A stretch of 64,000 nucleotides of DNA from JAUVUV01 sp964548275 (GCA_964548275.1 CAZJQI010000006.1:39094-103093); one strand, 5' to 3'. Shown: positions 26,258-35,527, counted from the stretch's first letter. Notes: generated by a model not told the origin, from the sequence alone. Numbers and translations are program-made.

Positions 26258-27028
26258 ATGTCGCACGATATTTCACATATTCTGCAGAACTGGGAATTCG
26301 ATCCCGGAAAAACCTACCGTAAGATAGTGGGCGATGACGGCCGGGAGAAAATCCAGGTCCGCGTGGACAACGCGGCTTTCCAGGGCATACTGCAGATGGA
26401 ACTGGACAGCCGTCCCGATGGAAAGCAGCCCTACGGCTATGATTTCGCCTTCGATTATTACCGCCTTTCACTCAAGCGGTATGAAAGAGCCCGCGGCACT
26501 ACCAAAGGGTTCAGCCTCGATGCCTCCGCCTGCTCTGAGCTTTTCGATGAAAGTCTCCGGATTTACAACCGCTACATCTTCCTTCTCCAGCTACAAGACT
26601 ACAACAGGGTCGTGCGCGACACCGAACGCAACATGGAGCTTTTCCGCTTCGTTAACCGCTATGCAAAGCGCGAAAAAGACCGGATGAATATGGAGAAGTG
26701 GTGGCCGTATATCCTTCGAATCAACGCAACCGCGCGGGCGATGCTGGCAATTCAGGAAAAACAGGACTTCGAGAACGCGCTCAGGATAGTGGAGAACACT
26801 GCCGAGAAAATCGCCAATCTCCCGGAGGTTGACGCCGAAGAGTTTCAGGTCGAATTGGAGCGGTCAAAAAAAGCGCTCACGGAAATGTTCAAAGCGATCA
26901 GGGCCCACAAGCCAATGACCGAAATCGAAAAACTTCAGGTGGAACTCACCCAGGCAGTCACCGAGGAACGGTACGAAGATGCGGCCAAAATCCGAGATGA
27001 GCTCAGGAGCCATAAAGAGGGAGACTAG
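26258..27028 (+). CDS. UVR-motif cytoplasmic protein
   Basis: 256 aa, no signal or membrane segment. The last 35 residues carry a UVR (UvrB/UvrC interaction-type) motif, IEKLQVELTQAVTEERYEDAAKIRDEL in outline. The first ~220 residues are helical and charged and match nothing I recognise; they include a Tyr-rich helix segment (GYDFAFDYYRLSLKRYERARG region). UVR motifs occur in UvrB, UvrC, ClpC/McsA adaptors and assorted orphans, where they mediate protein contacts. The role here is unknown. An AGG lies shortly before the ATG. Followed by 200 bp of spacer. Confidence 0.75.
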   Translation: MSHDISHILQNWEFDPGKTYRKIVGDDGREKIQVRVDNAAFQGILQMELDSRPDGKQPYGYDFAFDYYRLSLKRYERARGTTKGFSLDASACSELFDESLRIYNRYIFLLQLQDYNRVVRDTERNMELFRFVNRYAKREKDRMNMEKWWPYILRINATARAMLAIQEKQDFENALRIVENTAEKIANLPEVDAEEFQVELERSKKALTEMFKAIRAHKPMTEIEKLQVELTQAVTEERYEDAAKIRDELRSHKEGD

Positions 27029-27229
27029 ACCGCTGATCCCCCTGCTGCCAAGAAATACCGACAGTCAAAAATGCTCCTCACTCTTTAATCAAGAGGTAAA
27101 AACCTGTCTTTTTTTGAATAGCTCGCGTTCCATTCCGTCTAAAAGGTTAGAAAAACCGAGTAACAAACTATGGCCGAATATTCTTTGTTGATTTTCCCCT
27201 GAAATTTCTCCTCCCCAAAGGAGGTCGCC

Positions 27230-28990
27230 ATGCAGCCGAAAAGAGTTCCCATCCCCTCCAGATACTGCCCGGCATTACTGCTCCTGGCCACGATGCTATT
27301 TATCGGCTGTTCAACTCACGCCAGAACCACCTCGGTAATCGCGGAAAACCATGGTGTAGCTGTTGAAGAATTCGAGGCGGATGAGTTTATCGGAACCCCG
27401 ATTATCGGCGACTACGATGACAACCCGGACCTCGACTTCGTGCTCGAAGTTGTGGACGGAGACAGGGTGTTCAAGATAGACGTGCACGAGGACGCCGGGC
27501 CTGACAACCAGGAACTGATCGAAAAAGTGCGCGGGAAGGTCAATTTCATGGAGGATCGCTACACCCTGCGGGTTATCGGTTATTACAGCTCCGAGTTCAA
27601 AAGCAGGGAAAAGGAATACGGTTTTCTTGATCTCAAGTGCATTGTCTTTTTCGACGAAGAAACCGGTTCGGAGGAGGCATATTTTACCGATGCCAAGGAC
27701 TCGGAATTCTACACCGAGGGCGATGTAACAATAATCTACGCGCCCGGTCACCATTACCAGACAATCCACTACCCGCGTTACGCCAGGCCCTGGTGGGATA
27801 CCGACGGGGACGGGATCCCCGACCGGTACGACCCCTGGCCTCTCAGCTACGATCTGTGGTACGACTATAACCTTAATTACATCCCGGACTGGTACGACCC
27901 TTATTACATCGACTACTACCCATACTGGAGCCACTGGAATCTGGGTTTCTGGGTGGGTTACCGCTGGTACACACCTTACTACTACCGTCACAACTATCCC
28001 TACGGCTATACCTCTGCGGCCTATTACAACGATTACCGCACCTACACCCGGCTTTACGACCGCCGGTATGTAAATAGCACTTCCAATCCCCGGCGATACG
28101 AACGTTTAGATGTCAAGACAGAGGCGCATTACCGCAGCAGATACGGAGATGCTCCGCGTGCCACTTCAACCGCCGCCGGCTCGCGCCTCCGTGGTTATGA
28201 TGCCGCAAGCCGTCCGGACAACAGGAGGCTTGTAACTGCATCTTCCAGGGCAAGGGAGAGTGGTTCCGATGTCAAGAGCACGCTGGTGGATAATACCGGC
28301 ACGCAGACTCCGAACAATTTCAGCCGCAACCGCTCGGCGGAATATTCCGGCGCGGCAACGACCCGCGACAGAACCGCGCGCGCCGGAATCTCCTCGACCA
28401 ATAAACGCAAGGCAGCCTCTGCCGCAACGAGCGATCTGCGCACCTCCGACCGTCGGCGCAGCACAACTGTCCCAAGGGCCGACCGTGATTTAAGCCGAAG
28501 CAGCACAAGGGACGACCGGGCCTACAAGCCGGCCACCTCTTCCCGGAACAGGGAGATCTCCTCCGGAAGCAGCAGCACCAAAGCCAGTAGCAGCCGCACT
28601 TACAGAAGCACTACCAGCAGGCAACGTTCAACATCGGCGCCTGCGAACCGCTCACGTGTGACAAGCAGCCGCCGTACAGACTCCAGCAGCAGTTACAGGG
28701 GAAGCAGCAGTTCGCGCAGTGTTACACGCAGCCGTAGCACAAGCAGTTCTCCACGGGCTAGCTCGGTATCCCGCTCGCGCTCGAGCAGCCGCAGCAGACC
28801 GGCTCCTTCAACCCGCAGCGCTCCGTCAAGATCGCGCAGCTCAAGCCCGGCCCCTTCAACCCGCAGCGCTCCGTCAAGATCGCGCAGCTCAAGCCCGGCC
28901 CCGAGCAACGCCAGGTCCTCGGGTGGTGGGTCATCACGTTCCAGCAGCGGAGCCCAACGCTCCTCCAGCGGCAGCCGTCGGAAGAGGTAA
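27230..28990 (+). CDS. Ser/Arg-rich lipoprotein with Tyr/Trp-rich middle
   Basis: 586 aa. Strong AAAGGAGG before the ATG. Signal with lipobox-like MLFIGC (Cys near 26), so likely anchored in the envelope. Residues ~35-185 look like an ordinary folded domain. Residues ~190-200 (DTDGDGIPDRYDP) match a thrombospondin type-3 calcium-binding repeat. Residues ~200-285 are packed with Tyr, Trp and Pro. From ~290 to the end the protein is almost entirely Ser, Arg, Thr and Ala, including a perfect 16-residue tandem repeat of APSTRSAPSRSRSSSP type. The tail would be strongly basic and disordered. I know no function; binding to an acidic polymer or cell-surface glycan is a guess. Confidence 0.75.
   Translation: MQPKRVPIPSRYCPALLLLATMLFIGCSTHARTTSVIAENHGVAVEEFEADEFIGTPIIGDYDDNPDLDFVLEVVDGDRVFKIDVHEDAGPDNQELIEKVRGKVNFMEDRYTLRVIGYYSSEFKSREKEYGFLDLKCIVFFDEETGSEEAYFTDAKDSEFYTEGDVTIIYAPGHHYQTIHYPRYARPWWDTDGDGIPDRYDPWPLSYDLWYDYNLNYIPDWYDPYYIDYYPYWSHWNLGFWVGYRWYTPYYYRHNYPYGYTSAAYYNDYRTYTRLYDRRYVNSTSNPRRYERLDVKTEAHYRSRYGDAPRATSTAAGSRLRGYDAASRPDNRRLVTASSRARESGSDVKSTLVDNTGTQTPNNFSRNRSAEYSGAATTRDRTARAGISSTNKRKAASAATSDLRTSDRRRSTTVPRADRDLSRSSTRDDRAYKPATSSRNREISSGSSSTKASSSRTYRSTTSRQRSTSAPANRSRVTSSRRTDSSSSYRGSSSSRSVTRSRSTSSSPRASSVSRSRSSSRSRPAPSTRSAPSRSRSSSPAPSTRSAPSRSRSSSPAPSNARSSGGGSSRSSSGAQRSSSGSRRKR
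28805..28900 (+). repeat. Two perfect 48-bp tandem repeats
   Basis: Copies at 28805-28852 and 28853-28900 are identical and in frame with the Ser/Arg-rich gene, adding 16 residues per unit. Perfect identity at synonymous positions implies a recent duplication or active slippage. Confidence 0.9.
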
Positions 28991-29182
28991 AAGGCCCCTC
29001 ATGATTGAGATCTGAAGCCTTCCACACGGTCCCGGGCCGTTCCTCCCGGTCTGCTTGACAAACTGTGCAAACCGACTTTCAGTGGGTTGTCCGGTTACCG
29101 GATTAGAAAATTTTTGTTGTCTTTTTCTCGGTGCAATAGATAAGGAATGAACACACTCAACCTGAAAGGAAATGTACTCCGA

Positions 29183-29767
29183 ATGAAGCCAAAAAGATGG
29201 TTGCTTTTGCCAGCCCTGATTGCTTTCAGCCTTTTATTATCAATTTCCTGTGAAGATGAGAAAATTGTTATTGAAGAGGTTCATCTGCTTTATTGGGACA
29301 TATATGGGAATGCAGAGTTCGAAGTGGATGGGGATTATCCCCCGCCGGATGACCTCGATAACATGGAAGACGATCTCATTGTAGTCACTCTGCGATTTGG
29401 AGAGAGTATTGCTGAGTTCGAGGAGAATGAAATTTACGGTTACTTTATCACAGTAGATTTGAACCCTGTGAATTATGCATTCAAATTCGTGCCTGGAGGC
29501 AGATACTGGCTCGAAGCTCAATTTGTGGTGATGGACAGCTGTTTCTACGATAAAACTGAAAAATTCCTCCATCCAGATACCACGGATACGGTTGTAGAGC
29601 TGCGGCCAACATTTCTCGGGGTAAACAGGTCATGCTTTGATCTTATATTGAGCAGCGCAAACGAGGAAGAATACGTGCAGATAGCTGAGAGATCGTGGGT
29701 CACAAAAAGAGTATATGAGTGTTTTTATAAGAACGATCAGGGTTTTGGAGAAATTACCAGGCCCTGA
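29183..29767 (+). CDS. Small hypothetical lipoprotein
   Basis: 194 aa from the ATG at 29183. The frame is open to an ATG at 29147, but the shorter start gives a proper lipoprotein signal (KRWLLLPALIAFSLLLSISC) with Cys near residue 24, whereas the 29147 ATG is placed right against its AAGGA. The mature part is acidic (EDEKIVIEEVH...) with alternating strands and two late Cys. No family recognised. A good terminator follows at 29811-29842, so it is probably transcribed alone or as the last gene. Confidence 0.65.
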   Translation: MKPKRWLLLPALIAFSLLLSISCEDEKIVIEEVHLLYWDIYGNAEFEVDGDYPPPDDLDNMEDDLIVVTLRFGESIAEFEENEIYGYFITVDLNPVNYAFKFVPGGRYWLEAQFVVMDSCFYDKTEKFLHPDTTDTVVELRPTFLGVNRSCFDLILSSANEEEYVQIAERSWVTKRVYECFYKNDQGFGEITRP

Positions 29768-29810
29768 TTACCTGATCGGCACGATATTTTTATTAAATGG
29801 AAATTACAAA

Positions 29811-29842
29811 GGGGCACGGCAAGCTGCGCCCCTGTTTTTTTT
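29811..29842 (+). terminator. Rho-independent terminator after the small lipoprotein
   Basis: GGGGC (29811-29815) pairs with GCCCC (29828-29832) around a partly paired interior, followed by TG and eight T. Confidence 0.75.
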
Positions 29843-30244
29843 CATTTTTACCTGTGATTTTTTTATCCAGACCACAACACCCTGGCAGTGAAAAAATATG
29901 TTTGGGGCTGTATGGGGCTGTATTCTGAAACGAAACTTTAAAAAAATCTTGCGGAAAAATTAACTAAATTTTCAATTTAGTGCTGTTTTTCTTCGTTTTT
30001 TTTGAATTTTGGAGTATTGAAAGGCCGGTTATAAAGGTAACAGCTTGATGGAGAGGAAGTTTGACGTGCAGGGATTTTATACCAATTCAAGTGGTTTCGT
30101 CCAAATTGGTTGTATTTCTTATCTCTTTATATATAAGCACGTTAGCTGGCCGTTCGATCTGGCCCAATGAACCGCTTTCGATTTTAACAGGCTTATTTTT
30201 ATAGAGTTATATTGTTTTTGGGTTAATGAAAATGCGAAATTTAC
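29843..30244. other. A+T-rich intergenic region with hairpins
   Basis: No gene seen. Contains a tandem GGGGCTGTAT repeat near 29913, a CTAAATT/AATTTAG hairpin near 29965, and an ACCAATT...AATTGGT inverted repeat near 30083. It precedes a consensus promoter at 30245. Confidence 0.5.
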
Positions 30245-30272
30245 TTGACAGGACGGCGATCCATGTTATAAT
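30245..30272 (+). promoter_or_regulatory. Consensus sigma-70 promoter of an orphan transcript
   Basis: TTGACA at 30245-30250 and TATAAT at 30267-30272, 16 bp apart, both perfect consensus. Transcription should begin near 30279. No protein gene follows on this strand before 35.7 kb, and a terminator hairpin follows within about 130 bp. Confidence 0.7.
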
Positions 30273-30278
30273 CGGGCG

Positions 30279-30405
30279 TCTTCAAAAAGGAGGTGCCTGA
30301 AAAATAAGGCTTTAGCCTCTAAAAATTTACCGTCAAGGCGGTAAATCTCTAAAAGACTCACCCCGCAGAAAACCCGCTTCCAAAATGGGAGCGGGTTTTC
30401 TCTTT
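30279..30405 (+). ncRNA. Candidate stand-alone small RNA, about 125 nt
   Basis: Bounded by a perfect promoter and a long hairpin. Near the 5' end lies AAAAAGGAGGTG, fully complementary to the usual 16S 3' tail. Then AGGC-TTTA-GCCT (30307-30318) forms a short hairpin. Next ATTTACCG...CGGTAAAT (30325-30346) forms an 8-bp hairpin with loop TCAAGG, flanked on both sides by the direct repeat CTCTAAAA (30317-30324 and 30347-30354). GGTG (30292-30295) can pair with CACC (30359-30362) to close the structure. I do not recognise a known riboswitch or RNA family. A 15-codon frame from a CTG just after the SD exists, but its spacing is poor. Confidence 0.55.
30368..30400. terminator. Strong hairpin, probably bidirectional terminator
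   Basis: GAAAACCCGCTTCC pairs with TGGGAGCGGGTTTTC over about 14 bp (one G-T pair) with an AAAAT loop. The T-richness downstream on the plus strand is modest (TCTCTTT). It would end the small RNA and, on the other strand, the glycosidase operon that stops at 30535. Confidence 0.65.
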
Positions 30406-30534
30406 GACCAACTCTCCCCGCGGGCGAACACATGGGTTCGCCCTACAACAATCCCCAGGGACGTTACCCAGAAGCAAAGCCTCGAAGAATTCTTTTCGAT
30501 TAAAAAAGCTCGAACCGGCATTCCAGATTCCCTG

Positions 30535-32565
30535 CTATTCAAACACAACCACTGCGTAGGTATCGACTTCCGGAACAAGTGCCATCCACCCGTCCCGGTA
30601 ACGGCCCAGGTCGAGTTTCAGGGGATCGTGCTCTGGAGAGTAAAGAGTGACTTTGCTCAGTTTCAAACCATTATCGTTAACGATTACCGGGATATATCTG
30701 GCCAGATGGCCGGGCCAGTAATTTACCAGGTGTACCTGGCGCATCCTGCCCTTTCTGTAATACTCGGCTGCCACGTGAGGTTTTGTCTGGACAGTTACAG
30801 TGTAATCACCGTTTCTGCAATAAGAGAGCCCTTCGAGGAACTCTTCCCAGTTAAGCGGCAAGTACCAGTAGTCCGGGTGGATTTGATCATCTGTTTCCGG
30901 CACAGCGGGATGGTTTTCGAAGCCGGGCAGATAAAAGACACGGCCCTTGCCCAGAGTGAGTCGAGCCGGGCTGCCGGGATCGCTGGCCAGATCGCCTGCG
31001 CCGAGAAGGTTCCAGAAACTTTCCTCACCTTCTCTGGCCCTTCGCCAACTGTCATAGGCTCCTGTTGTCCTGCCCACAACTGCCAGAGCTCCCCCGTCCT
31101 CCACATAACTCTTTAGCAGGCCGATCTCCTCGTTTTTCAGGTTTTCCTGCGCTGCCAGCACCACCACTTTGTAGTTTTCCAGGTTATCCCAGTCCTGGTC
31201 GAAAAGCAGGGTAAACGGCACCCGGTTCTGGATCAGCACCTGCTCGGCCTGCACGGTGGCCAGAAACGGCACCCAGCCGCCGAAAGTGAGAGACTCGAAA
31301 TCGCGCATCACAGCTACATCGGCGATTGTCTCCAGTTCGCGGTAGAGCTCCTTATTCTCGTTGAAAAAGCGGATAAAGTTGCGGTTGATCTTTGTGGCTT
31401 CCTCGTTTTCGATCATCGACCAGGGGACATCACCCAGGCACATCCGGTTGAACGCCATTGCCTCAGCCAGCTCAAGGGGGCTGTTGTTGTAGCTGAAAAG
31501 GGCGTTGCCGAACCTTCGGCCGAGCTTGTATGAGCGGATTTTCGAGACCAGCCGCCTCTGGTCTGGAAAATATCGGGCGTGGTCCGGGTCTTCACTCCAG
31601 AAAATATCGCTCAAGGGCAGCAGGCGCGCGTGGTCCATTCCGTTCACGTAAGCATTGTTCTGGCCCCAGATACCGTGGGGATTGAACTCCACGACAGTCT
31701 CCGGATTGAGGCTGCGGATGTGCCCGGACAGTTCCCTGAAAAAGTTGCTCAAAACCTCGACCCGGAATTCGATCCATTCCTGCACGAGCGGATCTCTGAC
31801 CGGCACCATCGGCCGGTTGGCCACCCGGGGAGGCCGCACGAGCGAGACATCCTCGAATCCGATACGCACCTTCCGCTCCTTGGGTTTGTATTTTTTTTCG
31901 AGGTATTCACGGAAAAGTCTCCCAACGTGCTTGGTGTAGCCGGCATCCAGGGGAAACATGGTGTAGAAATTGTCGAAATGGATCAGGTCCATCTTGTATT
32001 CAGTAATTGCTTTTTCCACCACTTTCTTGATCTGCTCGCGGTAGCCGGCCTGGGTGAAATCCGCCCTTTCACGGAAATACTGGCTGGAGTAGATAATCGG
32101 CTCGCCACGGCGGTTAAGCTGCACCCAGTCTGAGGAACCGGGGATCTCCCTGTAAAGAGTTTCCGAAAAAAGGGTGCTGCCGATATAGGCTCCTGCGTAC
32201 ATTCCGTGTTTCTTGAGGTGTTTTACCAGTCTGGCTGTGTATTTGAGATCCTCTTTCTCATGTTTCAGGCCGAGCCCCTTGTAGAAATGGGTTATCACCA
32301 TGTTGACACCCGCTCCCTTAAGCTCCCTGATAGTGCTTTCCTGGTGTTCGAACTCGTAATGGGCCCGGTAATCGCGGGGAACCCTCCCGTTGCGGATGCG
32401 GAAACTCAGCGGCTCCCAGTTTCCCACGAAACAGATTCCGTCTCTGAGCCACCATTGCGGTTTGCGATCCGGCGGGCGAACGGCAGAAAAAGCCTCTGTG
32501 ACGGACAGGAATCCCAGAACCAGGCCGAAAACGAGAAAAAATCCAGGCATTCTTCGGTTGGTCAT
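30535..32565 (-). CDS. Secreted TIM-barrel glycosidase-like protein with GATase1-like C-terminal domain
   Basis: 676 aa, GGGAGG before the ATG, signal peptide ending AFSAV. The barrel starts with WWLRDGICFVGNW and VNMVITHFYKG and includes IHFDNFYTMFP and VVEFNPHGIWG, in the style of GH42/alpha-L-fucosidase-like clan enzymes. From about residue 465 (YKVVVLAAQENLKNEEIGLLKSYVEDGGALAVVG) there is a beta-galactosidase trimerisation/GATase1-like domain. A final beta-sandwich follows. Family number and substrate cannot be assigned. Last of three minus-strand genes; 41 bp separate it from the next glycosidase-like gene. Confidence 0.75.
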   Translation of the reverse strand: MTNRRMPGFFLVFGLVLGFLSVTEAFSAVRPPDRKPQWWLRDGICFVGNWEPLSFRIRNGRVPRDYRAHYEFEHQESTIRELKGAGVNMVITHFYKGLGLKHEKEDLKYTARLVKHLKKHGMYAGAYIGSTLFSETLYREIPGSSDWVQLNRRGEPIIYSSQYFRERADFTQAGYREQIKKVVEKAITEYKMDLIHFDNFYTMFPLDAGYTKHVGRLFREYLEKKYKPKERKVRIGFEDVSLVRPPRVANRPMVPVRDPLVQEWIEFRVEVLSNFFRELSGHIRSLNPETVVEFNPHGIWGQNNAYVNGMDHARLLPLSDIFWSEDPDHARYFPDQRRLVSKIRSYKLGRRFGNALFSYNNSPLELAEAMAFNRMCLGDVPWSMIENEEATKINRNFIRFFNENKELYRELETIADVAVMRDFESLTFGGWVPFLATVQAEQVLIQNRVPFTLLFDQDWDNLENYKVVVLAAQENLKNEEIGLLKSYVEDGGALAVVGRTTGAYDSWRRAREGEESFWNLLGAGDLASDPGSPARLTLGKGRVFYLPGFENHPAVPETDDQIHPDYWYLPLNWEEFLEGLSYCRNGDYTVTVQTKPHVAAEYYRKGRMRQVHLVNYWPGHLARYIPVIVNDNGLKLSKVTLYSPEHDPLKLDLGRYRDGWMALVPEVDTYAVVVFE

Positions 32566-32606
32566 TTGATACCTCCCTAGAAACTGCTCTAAAAGAATAA
32601 CTATAT

Positions 32607-34778
32607 TCAGGACTTCGGCCTGAGAAACAGCACCGCAGCGCCACGGAAATCAGGCACCTTGATCTGAATCTCGCCGTTATCCCTGTATACCGGTTGAAGT
32701 TTTCGGCCTTTGTGATCCAGGGGGGTAATCACCCGCACATCGTTTATCTGGTTTGCCAGGCGGAGAGTTATGGTTGGGTCGGCGCGGTTGGCCGGGTCGA
32801 GGACAGACATCCCCTCGTTGATCAGCACCACAGCGTAGCGGCTCTCAGGCATTGTAAAGATTTCGCCGCGAAAACCAGTGGGAACATCCAGAGGGTCTGG
32901 CTCGAAACATAGACATCTTCCGCGAAGGGTTTCGTAAAGAGGAAGGTAGGGCATCCAGAGCTTTCTATCCTCTTGGCTACGCTGTATATCCGGCGGTCGC
33001 TCTCTCGCCGAGGGAGGCACGCTTGGCACTGCGCCATAGAGAAGACAGCGCTGGAGAAGGATCTCCCGGCGCTTGTGGGGACGGTTCGGGAAAAGCCAGA
33101 TCATCGGCCGGACCATGCAGGAGAGAAACCGCCGGTACTCGAACTCGTACTCCCACTCCGGGGCTCCCTCGCCCTCGAGCATGATTGCATCCACACCTCT
33201 GGCGTTGCGGATCACTCCTGGTCCGTTGATAAAAAGATACCGCCTCTGGCTGTGAAGTTTCTTTGAGATGTAGTCGAGAAAGAAATCATAGCAGAAATTG
33301 ATACTGTAGGCCGGAACGCTCCTGCAGTCGAGATAGACCAGGGTGATGCTGTCATCGTGGGCGAAATCGAGGTCGTTGTGGTGGATCGTATCGAAAAATA
33401 TACCGGCAAGCGGCTTAACCTGGGAACTGATACCGTCGAACTGGCGCACGAGAGCCTTGCCAAAGCTGAAAGATGTATCCGCGTTCATATTGCGGTATTC
33501 GATTCCCCCTCCGCGCCAGCCGGAGAGCGCCACCCGGTCCGGCCAGGAAGCAATCGCATCCGGCCAGCGCCTCTCCGCCTCCGGCGGGTAGCCGTCATTG
33601 ATCGCAAAGTAATAGAACACATGGAAACCGGCAGCATCCAGGTTTTTCAGGCGCTGATTAATAATGGCAACACTGAGTTTGTCCTCCCGCGGCTCGCCAC
33701 GCTCGATTTTCGACAGGTCTGGCCATATATCGGTCTGGGGGTTGTCCGGGAAATAGAGGCCGTACCACGGGAAATGGGCGTGCATCTCAAAAAAGAAGGC
33801 CTCGTAGTCGAGGAAACCCTCATAATTGTACCTGCCGTCACCGCCCCTGGCTCCAGTACCGGGACTGCCGATCGAATAGATCCCGCCTTTGCCGTAAATC
33901 CCGGGGTGCGGTTCGAAATATTCGGGCCATTCGCCGAGCATCCACTCAAGGGCCGGGCGGTAGCAGGCCCGATGAGCAACCAGATAGCCCGACACACTCA
34001 GGGGCTTGACGCCTCTCAGACCCACAAGCGCGGTTACCGACTGCAGGCACGGGGTTCCCTCCGGAAGGAAAGCCCTGACAAACCCAGCCGAGGGCTGTCG
34101 CGTATCCAGTGGATGAGAAACCGTGACCCCAAGCTTTCTTTCCGGGTCGATCACTACTACCAGGGGCAGTGTCAAGTCGTTGCGCGGGTACTGGCTGTCG
34201 AACTTGTCGATTCCCTCCGGTGCGCGAAGATACCAGGCAGAGCCAGGCTGCATCTCACGGCCTGCTCTCACCATCTCCGGCAGGTTCTGAAACCAGAGCC
34301 TGGAGCCTGACAGAAGGGGGAGCTCGAATGCCACCCGAAGGCTGCGGTTGTCCTCGCCGCTGCCGGTAAGAACAGCTTTCCAGACAAGCTCGATTCCAGA
34401 AAAGCTATAGCTCAGAACGAGATTTACCTCTTCACTGTCAAGCTTGATTCTCTGCCTGATTTCCGCGCTGTTGTCCTCCCAGTTTATCCCCACCAGTTCG
34501 ACTTCCGGATCACCGGCGCGGTAGGTTCGTCCTGTGGCAACGTCATAGACTGTCACCCCGGCGGCAGGAATTTCCTTTTCTTTGGACAGAAAGTCAATCC
34601 ATTCCTGGTCCAGGTTGTGCCTGGCCTGAAGCGCGTTGATTGCCCCGGTTTCGTTGTCCAGCCCCAGCCTCCAGATTCCGTTGTCCCTGATCGAACCGGC
34701 CAATCCTCTATGGGCTGGGCAGAAAAGGATAAAAGCAATTGTTAAAACGATTTTGATTGGTAACTTTGCCTTTCTCAT
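32607..34778 (-). CDS. Large secreted glycosidase-like protein
   Basis: 723 aa with a signal peptide (ending RGLAGS). N-terminal ~260 residues form a beta-sandwich that starts WRLGLDNETGAINAL, as in galactose-mutarotase-like/GH domains. The middle looks like a barrel with LSGWRGGGIEYRNMN, GIFFDTIHHNDLDFAHDD (a candidate catalytic Asp) and LFINGPGVIRNARGVDAIMLEGEG. A short beta domain ends the protein. I do not recognise an established family. The ATG overlaps the stop of the RNase HI-like gene by 4 bp (ATGA), so translation is probably coupled. Confidence 0.65.
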   Translation of the reverse strand: MRKAKLPIKIVLTIAFILFCPAHRGLAGSIRDNGIWRLGLDNETGAINALQARHNLDQEWIDFLSKEKEIPAAGVTVYDVATGRTYRAGDPEVELVGINWEDNSAEIRQRIKLDSEEVNLVLSYSFSGIELVWKAVLTGSGEDNRSLRVAFELPLLSGSRLWFQNLPEMVRAGREMQPGSAWYLRAPEGIDKFDSQYPRNDLTLPLVVVIDPERKLGVTVSHPLDTRQPSAGFVRAFLPEGTPCLQSVTALVGLRGVKPLSVSGYLVAHRACYRPALEWMLGEWPEYFEPHPGIYGKGGIYSIGSPGTGARGGDGRYNYEGFLDYEAFFFEMHAHFPWYGLYFPDNPQTDIWPDLSKIERGEPREDKLSVAIINQRLKNLDAAGFHVFYYFAINDGYPPEAERRWPDAIASWPDRVALSGWRGGGIEYRNMNADTSFSFGKALVRQFDGISSQVKPLAGIFFDTIHHNDLDFAHDDSITLVYLDCRSVPAYSINFCYDFFLDYISKKLHSQRRYLFINGPGVIRNARGVDAIMLEGEGAPEWEYEFEYRRFLSCMVRPMIWLFPNRPHKRREILLQRCLLYGAVPSVPPSARERPPDIQRSQEDRKLWMPYLPLYETLRGRCLCFEPDPLDVPTGFRGEIFTMPESRYAVVLINEGMSVLDPANRADPTITLRLANQINDVRVITPLDHKGRKLQPVYRDNGEIQIKVPDFRGAAVLFLRPKS

Positions 34779-35527
34779 TGTTTACTGCCCTCCAGTTCGT
34801 CCCCGGCATGTTTGGCGAGTTTGTCCGCCCGGCTGTTCTCCTCTCGCGGGATATGCTGTGTGCGAAAAGAGACGAAACCGGCGATCAAATTTTTAACTTC
34901 GCGGAAAAGTACCTTCAGCTCAGCGGCTTTTACCCTGTAGGAACCCTCCAGCTGGCGCACGAGAAGCTGACTGTCTGAGAGGTGGATAAGCTTTCGCGCT
35001 CCACGATCGAGAGCCACTTTAAGCCCCTCGATCAGCGCCCGGTATTCGGCCTCGTTATTGGTTGCCGTACCGATAAAACGGCTCAATTCCTCTTGGAACC
35101 CCGTGGATTCCTGCCGGAGCAGGATGCCGATTCCAGCAGGGCCGGGATTGCCCCGGCTGCTGCCATCGGTAAACATCTCCACCTCGCAGGCAGGATCGAT
35201 CTTCGCGCCTTCCACCACCCTGCCTGCGGGAGAACCGGGTTCAAGCCAGCTATAGCCGCTGTCCAGAACGGGCGTTTTCCGGGACAGATAACACCTGACA
35301 TGGATTATAAGCTGTGGGCACTGTTTGTCTTCGACAGTTTCCAGGTCTTTAAGATCGATTGAAAACGGCACCTCGCCCAGAACGCGCGCCAAAAACTTGC
35401 GCAATGCGTTCTGCCAGCTTCCCCCCGGTTCGAGGCTGATCCTGGGCAAATCACTCTTTTCCTCACTGATAAGGCGGCAACCTTCTGCCTCGATTACCGG
35501 TTGGATATAAACCTCGAATGATGTCAT
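34775..35527 (-). CDS. RNase HI-like protein with novel N-terminal domain
   Basis: 250 aa. Residues ~115-240 are an RNase HI/RVT_3 domain with all four acidic residues: Asp121 in FTDGSSRGNPGPAG, Glu161 in NNEAEYRAL, Asp185 in HLSDSQLLV, Asp235 in NSRADKLAKHAG. It should cut RNA in RNA-DNA hybrids. The first ~110 residues are not the usual hybrid-binding domain; they contain three Cys and several strands and I do not recognise them. It is odd that it leads an operon with two secreted glycosidase-like proteins and overlaps the first by 4 bp. Confidence 0.85.
   Translation of the reverse strand: MTSFEVYIQPVIEAEGCRLISEEKSDLPRISLEPGGSWQNALRKFLARVLGEVPFSIDLKDLETVEDKQCPQLIIHVRCYLSRKTPVLDSGYSWLEPGSPAGRVVEGAKIDPACEVEMFTDGSSRGNPGPAGIGILLRQESTGFQEELSRFIGTATNNEAEYRALIEGLKVALDRGARKLIHLSDSQLLVRQLEGSYRVKAAELKVLFREVKNLIAGFVSFRTQHIPREENSRADKLAKHAGDELEGSKQ

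Noticed and set aside
30298..30345. 15-codon leader peptide from CTG after AAGGAGG
   Set aside because: Spacing of three bases to a CTG start is poor and no gene follows for it to regulate; mentioned only within the small RNA entry.
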